A DNA stretch of 34,615 nucleotides from Myxococcales bacterium UBA5297. Its GTDB lineage: Bacteria > Myxococcota > Myxococcia > Myxococcales > UBA5297. The notes below the pieces were generated by a model that was not told the origin of the DNA, searched no databases, and saw only the letters and a program-made list of their open reading frames with translations. The position numbers and the translations under genes were made by a program. The stretch lies in contig DHSB01000057.1 in the NCBI GenBank assembly GCA_002408385.1, positions 1-34,615 on the forward strand. Direction: 5' to 3'. Of this stretch, positions 14,530 to 23,613 are shown piece after piece. Every line of letters starts with the position of its first letter. Within the stretch, counting starts at the first letter, position 1.

Positions 14530-17500
14530 TTGAAGCGTCTCGGGACCGCACTGCTGGCGTTGCTCGCCATCGGCGCGCTCGCCTACGCCCTCTGGCCCGA
14601 GGACGAAGGCGACTACAACCTCGCTGCCCTCACGCACGCTCACCAGCGGGCCGAGCGCAGGCTCTCCTCGCCGGTCTCCAAGGATGGCGAGCGCCGGCTC
14701 GCGCGGGTCTCGGGCCAGGTCGTCGACGAGCGCGGCCAGCCGCTCTTGGCCGACGTGCATCTTGCTTTGGACGAGGCATCGAGCCTGACCTCCGAGCCGT
14801 GCGAGTGCCCGACGTGCCACAAGCGGCTTCTCGAATGCGGCTGCAGCGCCGCAGCGGCCAGGGTCGCCCTGCTCGTCAGCCGTCGCGAAGGCGAGTGGCT
14901 GCCTCAAGAATCGGCGCACACCGGGGCCGACGGCCAGTTCTCGTTCTCGCCGTCGCGGGCCGGCCGCTTCACCCTCCTCGCGAGCGCGCCGGGGTACGCC
15001 CCTGCCTTTCGCCGCGCGGTCGAAAACGGCGACTCGGTCGTCCTCCAACTCACAAGTCCGAGAAGGCTCGGCGGCCGGGTCGTCGACGAGCAGGCGCGCC
15101 CGCTCGGCGGCGTCCTCGTGACCGCGGTCTCGGCGCTGCTGCCCCGCTTCGTCGAAGCCACCACCGGACCCGACGGAGCTTTTCTGATCGACGGGCTCGG
15201 CCCAGGCCCCCACTACCTCGCCGCCAACGCCCCGGGCTACCTTCCGACCGGCTTGCCGCTCAAGCTCCTCGCTCCCGCCCCGGTGACGATCACCCTGCCG
15301 CGGCCACGGGTGCTCGAGGGCGCTGTCCGAGCGCGCGGGATACCTGCCCAGGGCGCCTCGGTCCGCCTCTACTCCGAGCACGCGACCCTCTCGCTCGTCG
15401 CCGCCGACGGGACCTTTCGCGCCGAGGGGCTCTTCCCAGGCACCTACAGCCTCTCCGCATCCCTTGGAGGGCTGGCGGCGAGCGCGCAGGTCGTCCTTTC
15501 AGAGCCGGTCGCCCGGGTCGAGCTGTCGCTCGACGAGGCCCTCGTCGCGGTCGGCCAGGTCCTCGACCCGGCGGGGATCGCGGTGCCCGCCGCGGCGCTC
15601 TCGGCAAAGCTGGGGACCCGCAAAGTCGCCGATGCTCGGAGCGATGCCCAAGGGCGCTTTCGCCTCGAAGGGGTCACCTCCGGCGCGACGCTGACGGCCT
15701 CGGCCGAGGGCTTCCGGCCCGCGAGCACGACCCTCGCCGCGCGCGACGAGGAGATCGTGCTCGTGCTCGAGCCCCTCACGCTGGCTACCGGCCAGGTGGT
15801 CTCGGCGGCGGGCGTGCCGCTGCCCGAGGTCCAGGTCCTCGCCCGCGGGGCGAGCCGCGGGGTGGCGACGAGCGACGCCTTCGGCGCCTTCCGCCTCGAG
15901 CTCGAGGGACCGGGGCCGGTCACGCTGATGGCTCACCACTCGCTCCACGGCGCCGGCGAGGTCTCGGTCGAAGCGCCGGCGAGCGAGGTGCGCCTCGAGC
16001 TGTCGGCGCTCGGCAGCATCCGGGCCCGCCTGGTCGACGCTCGGGGCGCGCCGGTCGCCGGGGCCCGCGCGGGGGCCTGGCTCGAGGAGGTGCACAAGCG
16101 CAACGAGAGCTTCTCGACCGACAGCACGTCGGGCGACGACGGCGTCCTGGTCCTCGCCGGCCTCGAGGCCGGCAGCTATCGGGTGCGCTTCTCGGCCCGC
16201 GGCTTTCGGCCCGCCGAAAGACCGAACGTCGCCGTCCCGGAGCGCGGCGAGGTCGATCTCGGGAGTGTCGAGCTCGAGCTCGGCGAGCGGATCGCCGGCA
16301 CCGTCCTCGACCCGGACGGCAAGCCGGCCGCCGGAGCGTTCGTCCACCCGCGCGGCCGCGGCTCGCGCGCCGGCGAAGGCGTCGCGGTCGGCCCCGACGG
16401 CGCGTTCGAGATCGTCGGCCTGCAGGCCGGCACCTACCTGCTGTCGGCCTTCCTCGACAAGAGCGTCGGCGAGGCGAGCGCCCGCGGCGGCGACACCGAC
16501 GTCGTCATCCGGCTCGCGGCCCCCTCGCGGCTGCGTGGCAGGGTCCTCGACGGCGCAGAGCGGCCCTTGGCCCGCTTCTTCGTCGACGGCGCGCCCATCG
16601 ACGCGCCCGACGGGCGATTCGAGGTCGCTGTGCGCGCCCACCGCGACGCGGTCATCTTCCGCGTCGGGGCAGAGCGCAAGCAGACCGTCTTCAGGCAGGC
16701 GCGCCTCGGCTCGAACGGCGTCGCCGAGGCTGGCGACATCGTCCTCGAGGAGGCGCGCGCGGTCGAGGGCCTGGTCGTCGACAGGCGCGGCGAACCGGTG
16801 GCCGGCGCGCTCGTGAGCCTCAACGGGTCCGACTCGGGCGCCCGCGACGAGCAGCCCGCCTCGACCGTGAGCCGCGCCGACGGCACCTTCCGCATCGACG
16901 GCCTCTCTCCGGGGCCGGTGACGCTGGTCGCCCGGCGCGCAGGTGCGCTCGGCGAGACGAGCCTCCGAATACCGCCCGACGCCGACGTCCGGGGCGCGCG
17001 CATCGAGCTGAGCGCCTCGAGTGCCATCGCGGGCACCATTCGCGACGCCGGCGGGCGCGGGGTCTTCGCCGAAATCCACACCCGCAACCTCTCCAGCAAC
17101 TCGGACGCGCAGGGGCGCTACCGAATCGACGGTCTCTCGGCTGGCAGCCACCTGGTCGTCTTCATGTTCGATTCGGACGGGTTTCGTGCGCTGACCCGCC
17201 AGGTCGAGGTCTCCGAAGGCGAGACGGTGCGCCTCGATGTCGACCTGAGCGGCGGGGCCACGCTGCGGGTCCTCGTCGAGGGCGCGGCCACGGGGATGGT
17301 GCATCTGACGAAAGCCGGCCCGTCGGGCAAGGTCGAAGCCGACGACCTGTCATTGCTGCAGACCGGCCAGGTGGTCGATGGGGAGACTCTCTTCGCCGGG
17401 CTGACGGGCGGGCTCTACACGGCTGTGTTCTACGACGAGGGTGGCCAGCTCTCGGCTCACGGGGTCGTCGACCTGCGCGACGGAGCCTCGGCGAGTCTCA

Positions 17501-17562
17501 CCCTCGTCGTGCGCAAACCTGGCGACATGGCTGGAAGCCCACTCCCGGAAGGACTGTATTAG
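14530..17562 (+). CDS. Large envelope protein of carboxypeptidase-regulatory-like repeats
   Basis: About 1010 residues: a short N-terminus, one membrane helix (GTALLALLAIGALAYAL), then roughly nine or ten repeats of a beta-sandwich like CarboxypepD_reg, each recognisable from G-x-V-x-D-x-x-G-x-P-(V/L)-x-G-A and, further on, D-G-x-F-R-I-x-G-L-x-P-G-x-Y/V. The first repeat contains a cysteine-rich insertion (CECPTCHKRLLECGC: five Cys and one His) that could bind a metal. The protein should be anchored in the inner membrane with the repeats in the periplasm, as a scaffold or adhesion structure. No catalytic domain is seen. Start chosen is TTG at 14530 because GGAGGAAG lies 9 nt upstream; GTG at 14509 has no usable site. 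Downstream of the encapsulin by about 80 bp, apparently with its own promoter. Confidence 0.85.
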   Translation: MKRLGTALLALLAIGALAYALWPEDEGDYNLAALTHAHQRAERRLSSPVSKDGERRLARVSGQVVDERGQPLLADVHLALDEASSLTSEPCECPTCHKRLLECGCSAAAARVALLVSRREGEWLPQESAHTGADGQFSFSPSRAGRFTLLASAPGYAPAFRRAVENGDSVVLQLTSPRRLGGRVVDEQARPLGGVLVTAVSALLPRFVEATTGPDGAFLIDGLGPGPHYLAANAPGYLPTGLPLKLLAPAPVTITLPRPRVLEGAVRARGIPAQGASVRLYSEHATLSLVAADGTFRAEGLFPGTYSLSASLGGLAASAQVVLSEPVARVELSLDEALVAVGQVLDPAGIAVPAAALSAKLGTRKVADARSDAQGRFRLEGVTSGATLTASAEGFRPASTTLAARDEEIVLVLEPLTLATGQVVSAAGVPLPEVQVLARGASRGVATSDAFGAFRLELEGPGPVTLMAHHSLHGAGEVSVEAPASEVRLELSALGSIRARLVDARGAPVAGARAGAWLEEVHKRNESFSTDSTSGDDGVLVLAGLEAGSYRVRFSARGFRPAERPNVAVPERGEVDLGSVELELGERIAGTVLDPDGKPAAGAFVHPRGRGSRAGEGVAVGPDGAFEIVGLQAGTYLLSAFLDKSVGEASARGGDTDVVIRLAAPSRLRGRVLDGAERPLARFFVDGAPIDAPDGRFEVAVRAHRDAVIFRVGAERKQTVFRQARLGSNGVAEAGDIVLEEARAVEGLVVDRRGEPVAGALVSLNGSDSGARDEQPASTVSRADGTFRIDGLSPGPVTLVARRAGALGETSLRIPPDADVRGARIELSASSAIAGTIRDAGGRGVFAEIHTRNLSSNSDAQGRYRIDGLSAGSHLVVFMFDSDGFRALTRQVEVSEGETVRLDVDLSGGATLRVLVEGAATGMVHLTKAGPSGKVEADDLSLLQTGQVVDGETLFAGLTGGLYTAVFYDEGGQLSAHGVVDLRDGASASLTLVVRKPGDMAGSPLPEGLY

Positions 17563-17614
17563 CGACGGTCGGGAGCCCGGGCTTCGCCCGAAACCCAGGC
17601 TCTCGGTCGCAGGT

Positions 17615-17645
17615 TGGTAGGGGCGCATCGCAATGCGCCCGTCGA
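17615..17645. repeat. Dispersed repeat core, copy C
   Basis: GGTAGGGGCGCATCGCAATGCGCCCGTCG carries the inverted pair GGGCGCAT-CGCA-ATGCGCCC. It lies in the 272-bp gap between convergent genes and shares its core with copies near 5610, 6190 and 25685. Upstream (17574-17608) is a separate small hairpin, CGGGC-TTC-GCCCG. Confidence 0.7.
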
Positions 17646-17834
17646 GGAATCGGGCAGACACGCGAACGATCCCCGCGGCCGGAATGAGCTCGGACCTCCG
17701 AGCGCGTGCCAAGACGCGGCGAATCTCAAGTGTCGGGAGGCGGCCGGGAGCTGCGCGCGAGCAAGCGCCGCGGCGAGGACTTCACCTGCTCGCGCGCAGT
17801 GCCCCTGCGGCAAGCCCTTCCTTCCGGACGAGCT

Positions 17835-18485
17835 TCATTCCGCTTTCCGAGTGCCGGCGCGCAGCCCCGCGCCAATCCCCGGGACGAGGACCCAATCGCC
17901 GCTCTGCGGCGAGTAGAGCGCGGTCGCTTCGAGGTCGAGGTCCACCCTGCCGGCGTCGAAGGCGTAGCCGAGCGTGAGCCCGGGGGTGTGCGAGAACCCC
18001 GAACCCGCGATCTTCTCGCGCAGCCAGAGGTAGCGCAGGGCGGCGTAGGCCTGGTCCTGCTCCGCCAGCGAGTAGCCGACCGCGAGCGCGGCGTCGGGCA
18101 ACAGCAGCGCGCGCCAGTCGGTCGGCGAGCTCTCCGGCGCGAGCGCCGCGGCCACCGTCAGCCCCGCCTCGGCCACCCCGGTTGCGCTCCCCGACTCGAA
18201 GAGCCGAAGCCTCGCTCCTGCGCGGATTCCCAGCGGAAAGACCGACAGGTCCAGCTCCCCAGCGCCGCCGATTCCGCGCCGGACGAAGACCGCCGGCAAG
18301 AGCAGCCCCTCGTCGAGCCGGTCCGCCTCTCGCTCCTCCTGCGCCACCCGAGCGAAGAACGAGGCCAGATCGAGGCTCACCCCCACCACCGTCTCCCCGT
18401 CTTTCAGGGTTTGGGCAGGCCGGTGGAAACCGTAGGGCGCGCACGCCATCAGAGCGGCGCAGGTGAGAGTGGCGAAGGGTCGCAT
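17835..18485 (-). CDS. Predicted lipoprotein / small beta-barrel-like protein
   Basis: A 216-residue protein with a signal peptide ending in the lipobox LMAC (FATLTCAALMACAPYGF), so lipidation at that cysteine is likely. The mature part alternates short amphipathic strands (GVSLDLASFFARV, GARLRLFESG, GLTLGYAFDAGRVDLDLEATAL, WVLVPGIGAGLRAG), which resembles outer-membrane beta-barrels. No family is recognised. Start ATG at 18485; a longer frame reaches 18704, but the first part would be antisense to the next gene's leader and is rejected. No clear Shine-Dalgarno is visible. Divergent from the sigma-54 regulator. Confidence 0.7.
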   Translation of the reverse strand: MRPFATLTCAALMACAPYGFHRPAQTLKDGETVVGVSLDLASFFARVAQEEREADRLDEGLLLPAVFVRRGIGGAGELDLSVFPLGIRAGARLRLFESGSATGVAEAGLTVAAALAPESSPTDWRALLLPDAALAVGYSLAEQDQAYAALRYLWLREKIAGSGFSHTPGLTLGYAFDAGRVDLDLEATALYSPQSGDWVLVPGIGAGLRAGTRKAE

Positions 18486-18639
18486 CGCGAAAAGGGGCGG
18501 AACGCGCGCGCGCCCCGACTCCGCACGGTAGCCCGTCCGAATCCCGGCCAGCAAGGCAAGGTCCACTATGGAAAACACTTGTGCTACGGTCCGCCGTCTA
18601 CCCGCGGCCGCCCAGCCGCAGTTCTCGTTAGGGGATGCC

Positions 18640-20040
<1,401 letters not shown>

Positions 20041-20290
20041 AGAGGCGTCGAGAAAACCCTCTTCGACTCCGTCCGCTTCCGCTCGCCCTGAGCCCCGCTC
20101 CCGACGCTGCGAGCGGCAGGAGCGGAGTCGAACTGCCCCTCGACTTGTGGCCTCGCATCCTCGGTCTACGCTCGGGCCTCTCGACTTCGCTCGAGGTGAC
20201 CGGAGGGGGCGGGCCGAGTTCTAAGGAGATTTCCCGACACCTCGTGAGCGCTCCGTGCCGGTTGCCGGGTGCTGGGGCCTTTGCCCGGAG
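20041..20290. repeat. Intergenic dispersed repeats
   Basis: No gene. The stretch 20080-20150 (CGCCCTGAGCCCCGCTCCCGACGC ... AGGAGCGGAGTCGAACTG) matches 27990-28060 closely. Both have the pattern CCCTGAGC ... GCTCCCGACG ... GCGAGCGGC ... GGAGCGGAGTCGAA. A further block CTCTCGACTTCGCTCGAGG (20178-20196) is a common related dispersed motif. Confidence 0.65.
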
Positions 20291-20300
20291 CATCGCTTTC

Positions 20301-20329
20301 TTGACACCCCCCTGACCCTCCAGTAGCTT
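20301..20329 (+). promoter_or_regulatory. Sigma-70-type promoter of the outer-membrane protein gene
   Basis: A perfect -35 TTGACA (20301-20306), 17-bp spacer, and -10 TAGCTT (20324-20329). Transcription would start near 20336, leaving a leader of about 78 nt before the ATG at 20414. Confidence 0.65.
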
Positions 20330-20413
20330 TGCCCGTACTAACGCGGATTTAGGCCGCTTTCCGGTCACGGCGCAGCAGGTCTCGCAGCCCAAGGCCCTGC
20401 TCGCGGAGGAGCA

Positions 20414-21745
20414 ATGAGTCTCCACTCCCATGCTCGTCTCTCGCTTCTCGCGGCGGGCCTTGCCGTCGCGCTGAGCGTGCCCGCGCAGGTCGGCGCCGCC
20501 GAGCTGACCCGAGTCGCGAGCTCCTTCGATCTCGACAACCCCTTCGACCTCGACCTCGAGCTCGGGTACGCACGCACGCAGAAGCGCGCCAAAATCACCC
20601 GCGAGCGCCATCAGGACGGGCACATCGCCAACGTGATCGAGATGCGCTACCACCAGGTGACGCAGGAGATGCCGATGCGCCTGGCCATCGGCATCTATCA
20701 AGACCTCGAGCTCCACGTCGGGGCCTCGCTCGTCTTCAGCGATCAGAAGCTCTGGCGTTTCCCCGGCCTGGACGAAGACGGCAAGGTCATCACCAACGAA
20801 AACAACTCGACGGTCGTCAACAACTGCGTCAACCCCGACGGCTCTCTGGTCGACCCTGGCTGCAAGGGCGACAGCTTCGCCGGCGCCCAGCCCATCTTTC
20901 CGATCCCGGGCCAGTCCTATCGCGGCGGCTTCTCGAACATCACCGTCGGCACCAAGTGGGCCCCGCTCAGCGATCGACGGGACGACACCAAGCCGAAGTG
21001 GGTCCTAGGCTTCGACTACACGATCCCCTCCTCGAGCCTGAACAACCCGTCCAAGCCCACCTCGGCTTCGGACCCAGGCAACATCGGCGACATGGCCCAC
21101 CGGCTGACCGTTTCGACGGCCTTGTCGAAGCGCCTGGGCGCCATCGACCCGTACGTCAAGCTGCACTACACCTTCCCGACCCGCGCGACCGGCTACTACA
21201 GCAACTGCCGCAACCCCGAGAACCTCGGTTCCGGAGGCAACTGCGGCAGCGGAGCCTGGACCTTCGCGGACGCGGGCTACAAGCCGCAGCAGGTCGCGGG
21301 CCTGTTGTTCGGCGCGGAGTTCTTTCCCTACGACGACCCGATGCGCAAGCAGTCGGTCAGCATTGACCTGCAGGCCGCCGGCTCCTACGTGAGCAGCGGC
21401 CGGGTCTACAACGAGCTGTCCGACGCGGCCGGCAAGCTGCTCTGGACCGAGGAGTACATGACCATCGGCGGCAGCATCGGCGTCAACGCCCGCCCGGTCG
21501 AATACGTGCAGTTTCGCCTGAGCGCGAGCCTCTACCACGAGACCGAGCACTTCCTGTCGGGCGAGCAGATCGGCAAGGACATCAACAACGCCTGCGGCGA
21601 CGACACCAGCCGCGCCTGCGTCGACCTCGGAACCAACGAGGTCAATCCCACCTTCGACTTCCGCTACGACATGCCTGGCCGGCGCTTCCGTATCTCCGAG
21701 ACCAGCGTCTTCAGCGTCATGGCGACGGGCGTGCTCAACTTCTAG
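20414..21745 (+). CDS. Outer-membrane beta-barrel protein
   Basis: A 443-residue protein with a Sec signal peptide (LSLLAAGLAVALSVPAQVGAA, cleaved near residue 28) and many amphipathic strands (MRLAIGIYQDLELHVGASLVF, SITVGTKW-like, WVLGFDYTIP, YVKLHYTFP, VQFRLSASLYHETEHF, FDFRYDMPGRRFRI). It ends in a terminal phenylalanine (GVLNF), the usual signal for BAM-dependent insertion. A calcium-site-like motif DLDNPFDLDLEL follows the signal peptide. Family not identified; a porin-like or autotransporter-free barrel is likely. Start ATG at 20414 with GGAGG 6 nt upstream. Monocistronic, with its own promoter and terminator. Confidence 0.85.
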   Translation: MSLHSHARLSLLAAGLAVALSVPAQVGAAELTRVASSFDLDNPFDLDLELGYARTQKRAKITRERHQDGHIANVIEMRYHQVTQEMPMRLAIGIYQDLELHVGASLVFSDQKLWRFPGLDEDGKVITNENNSTVVNNCVNPDGSLVDPGCKGDSFAGAQPIFPIPGQSYRGGFSNITVGTKWAPLSDRRDDTKPKWVLGFDYTIPSSSLNNPSKPTSASDPGNIGDMAHRLTVSTALSKRLGAIDPYVKLHYTFPTRATGYYSNCRNPENLGSGGNCGSGAWTFADAGYKPQQVAGLLFGAEFFPYDDPMRKQSVSIDLQAAGSYVSSGRVYNELSDAAGKLLWTEEYMTIGGSIGVNARPVEYVQFRLSASLYHETEHFLSGEQIGKDINNACGDDTSRACVDLGTNEVNPTFDFRYDMPGRRFRISETSVFSVMATGVLNF

Positions 21746-21775
21746 AGCTCGCTCGCCGAAGAGAGCTCCAGTGAC

Positions 21776-21805
21776 GAGGGCGCGTTTCCGACCGGGCGCG
21801 CCCTC
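21776..21805 (+). terminator. Intrinsic terminator of the outer-membrane protein gene
   Basis: GAGGGCGCG (21776-21784) pairs with CGCGCCCTC (21797-21805) across a 12-nt loop and is followed by TTCGCTTG. It lies 31 bp after the stop. The U-tract is poor, as usual at high GC. Confidence 0.55.
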
Positions 21806-21926
21806 TTCGCTTGTCAAAGGGGCTCGGCCGTAGGCACGACGCACGCCCGGGCCGACCCGAGCGAGGACGCGTCACCGTCCCGGGCTCGGGGCGACGAACG
21901 CGACCGCTCCACGAACGCGAGTCCGG

Positions 21927-22772
21927 CTACCTGCCCATCGACTCCTTCGCGCGCAGCGCGAGCGAATAGACCTCACTTCGCGGCCGGCCGGTCGCGCTCG
22001 CGAGATCCTTGGCGATCTCTTTGACCGAGCCTTCGCCTGCGGTGAGGCGTCGCTCGACCTCGGCGACGATGGCCTCGTCACTCGCGACCTCGGCGGCTTC
22101 CTCGGAAACCCCTTCGACGAGCAGGGTGATCTCACCCCGCACCCTGCCCGAGAACCTCTCGGCGAGCTCGCCGAGTCGGCCGCGTGCGAGCTCTTCGTGC
22201 AGCTTCGTCAGCTCCCGAGCGACCACCGCACGCCGGTCGCCGAAGACCCCGGCCAGCTCGCGCAACGTCGCCCCGAGCCGCTCAGGCGACTCGTAGAGCA
22301 CCAGCGTCGCCCCCAGGCGCTTGAGCAGCAGCAGCTCGCGCTCGCGCGCCGTGCCCTTCCGCGGCAGGAAGCCCACGAAGTGGAACCGATCGGTCGGTAG
22401 CCCCGAGGCCGAAAGCGCGGCGATGACCGCCGAGGCACCGGGGATTGGCACGACGCGGATGCCCTTGCCGACCGCCTGCTGCACGACAGCGGTCCCCGGG
22501 TCGCTGATCCCGGGGCTGCCAGCGTCGGTCACTAAGGCGAGGCTCTCGCCGGCCTCGAGCCGCGCGACCAGCGCTGCTGCCTGCTGCTGCTCACGAAACG
22601 CGGGCATCGATACGAGCTTGGCCCCAATGCCGAACCTGTCGCAGAGGATGCGCGCGCGCCGCGTGTCCTCGGCGACGATGGCGTCGACCTGCTTGAGCGT
22701 CTCGACGGCGCGATAGGTGATGTCGCCGAGGTTCCCGATGGGCGTCGCGACGAGATAGAGGGTTCCGGCCAT
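21927..22772 (-). CDS. rsmI: 16S rRNA (cytidine-1402-2'-O)-methyltransferase RsmI
   Basis: The 281-residue protein is clearly RsmI: N-terminal LYLVATPIGNLGDITYRAV, then AEDTRR, ALVTDAGSPGISDPG, VVPIPGASAVIAALSASGLP and FVGFLPRKG. It transfers a methyl group from S-adenosylmethionine to the 2'-OH of C1402 in the decoding centre of 16S rRNA. Length is normal (about 280). Start ATG at 22772 with GAGG upstream; an in-frame extension to 22973 lacks conserved residues and is rejected. It is followed at a 157-bp gap by the YraN gene upstream on the same strand, a common association. Confidence 0.95.
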   Translation of the reverse strand: MAGTLYLVATPIGNLGDITYRAVETLKQVDAIVAEDTRRARILCDRFGIGAKLVSMPAFREQQQAAALVARLEAGESLALVTDAGSPGISDPGTAVVQQAVGKGIRVVPIPGASAVIAALSASGLPTDRFHFVGFLPRKGTARERELLLLKRLGATLVLYESPERLGATLRELAGVFGDRRAVVARELTKLHEELARGRLGELAERFSGRVRGEITLLVEGVSEEAAEVASDEAIVAEVERRLTAGEGSVKEIAKDLASATGRPRSEVYSLALRAKESMGR

Positions 22773-22864
22773 GGGCTGCCTCGATTGAAGGAGCCGCCTA
22801 CTCTCGCACACGGGCCCGCCGGCCGCGCGGCTGTTCGCCGTGCGCACGGCCAAGGGACCAATGA

Positions 22865-22890
22865 CGAGCTCAGGGTGAGCGGAACCGGAC
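22865..22890. repeat. Short dispersed repeat (CTCACCCTGAGC type)
   Basis: GAGCTCAGGGTGAGCGG, in reverse CCGCTCACCCTGAGCTC, matches the CACCCTGAGC core near 28000 and CGCCCTGAGC near 20090. It lies between yraN and rsmI. Confidence 0.4.
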
Positions 22891-22929
22891 TGAGTCCGAG
22901 AAGGTCTTCTCGACGGAGCTTCACCGCTT

Positions 22930-23349
22930 CTAGAAGAGCAACGGCGCGCTGCGGCCCGAGAAGTCGACCTCAAAAGCGTCCTCGATGTGCTCGACGCGCG
23001 GCCCGCTTCGCGTCGGGATGACCGCCAGAACGTCGAAGCGGATGACTCTCTCGGTCAGTCGCCGGCTCACGACGTAGTGGAGCGCCACCAGGCTCAGCTT
23101 GCGGCGCTTGGCCCGGCTGATCGTCTCCTCGGGATAGCCGAAGGAGACGTAGCTGCGCGAGCGCACCTCGACGAAGACGAGCTGCAGGCCTTTCTCGACG
23201 ACGAGATCGAGCTCGCCAAGCTGCGACTTGTAGTTGCGCTCGAGGACACGATAGCCGCGCTCGGCGAAGTACTCGGCCGCCAGCGACTCGCCCTCCTCGC
23301 CCTGCTGCTGCTGCGGCGTCGGTTGCTTGCCCTTGCTCTGTTTGGCCAT
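22930..23349 (-). CDS. yraN: YraN / UPF0102 family protein
   Basis: A 139-residue protein with the UPF0102 core: GESLAAEYFAERGYRVLERNYKS, GELDLVVEKGLQLVFVEVRSRSY and SRAKRRKLSLVALHYV. The spaced E, D and E-x-(K/R) residues (GELDLV and FVEVRSR) are a restriction-endonuclease-like catalytic arrangement, with the usual lysine replaced by arginine as in many members. The family is predicted to process branched DNA. Start ATG at 23349 behind an excellent GAGGGAGGGGAG site. A glutamine-rich segment (residues 11-17) follows the N-terminus and is not typical. Confidence 0.92.
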   Translation of the reverse strand: MAKQSKGKQPTPQQQQGEEGESLAAEYFAERGYRVLERNYKSQLGELDLVVEKGLQLVFVEVRSRSYVSFGYPEETISRAKRRKLSLVALHYVVSRRLTERVIRFDVLAVIPTRSGPRVEHIEDAFEVDFSGRSAPLLF

Positions 23350-23613
23350 GCTCCCCTCCCTCTTCGTTGGTGGAGAGCCTGTTGTAGCGCACGGGTCTGA
23401 CATCGAGCCGAAGCGTGCCGGGTCCCCACAAATGGAGGCCCATCGCGCCTCGAAAACGCGCCGAATCGCCGCTCGAGTGCCCCGGGAAGAGCTCGGGCGC
23501 GCGCCGCCTGGTCGCCAGCCTCCGGACACGGACCCGTCGAGGCCCCCCTCTTCGCGCGGGCCGGCCGGCCTCCCGCCCGTCGGCCCCGAGGCGGGAGCCC
23601 GGTGTCGGCCTGC

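Noticed and set aside
14061..17687. A 1208-codon plus-strand frame overlapping the encapsulin and the repeat protein
   Set aside because: It is an arginine-rich shadow of the true frames and has no ribosome site.
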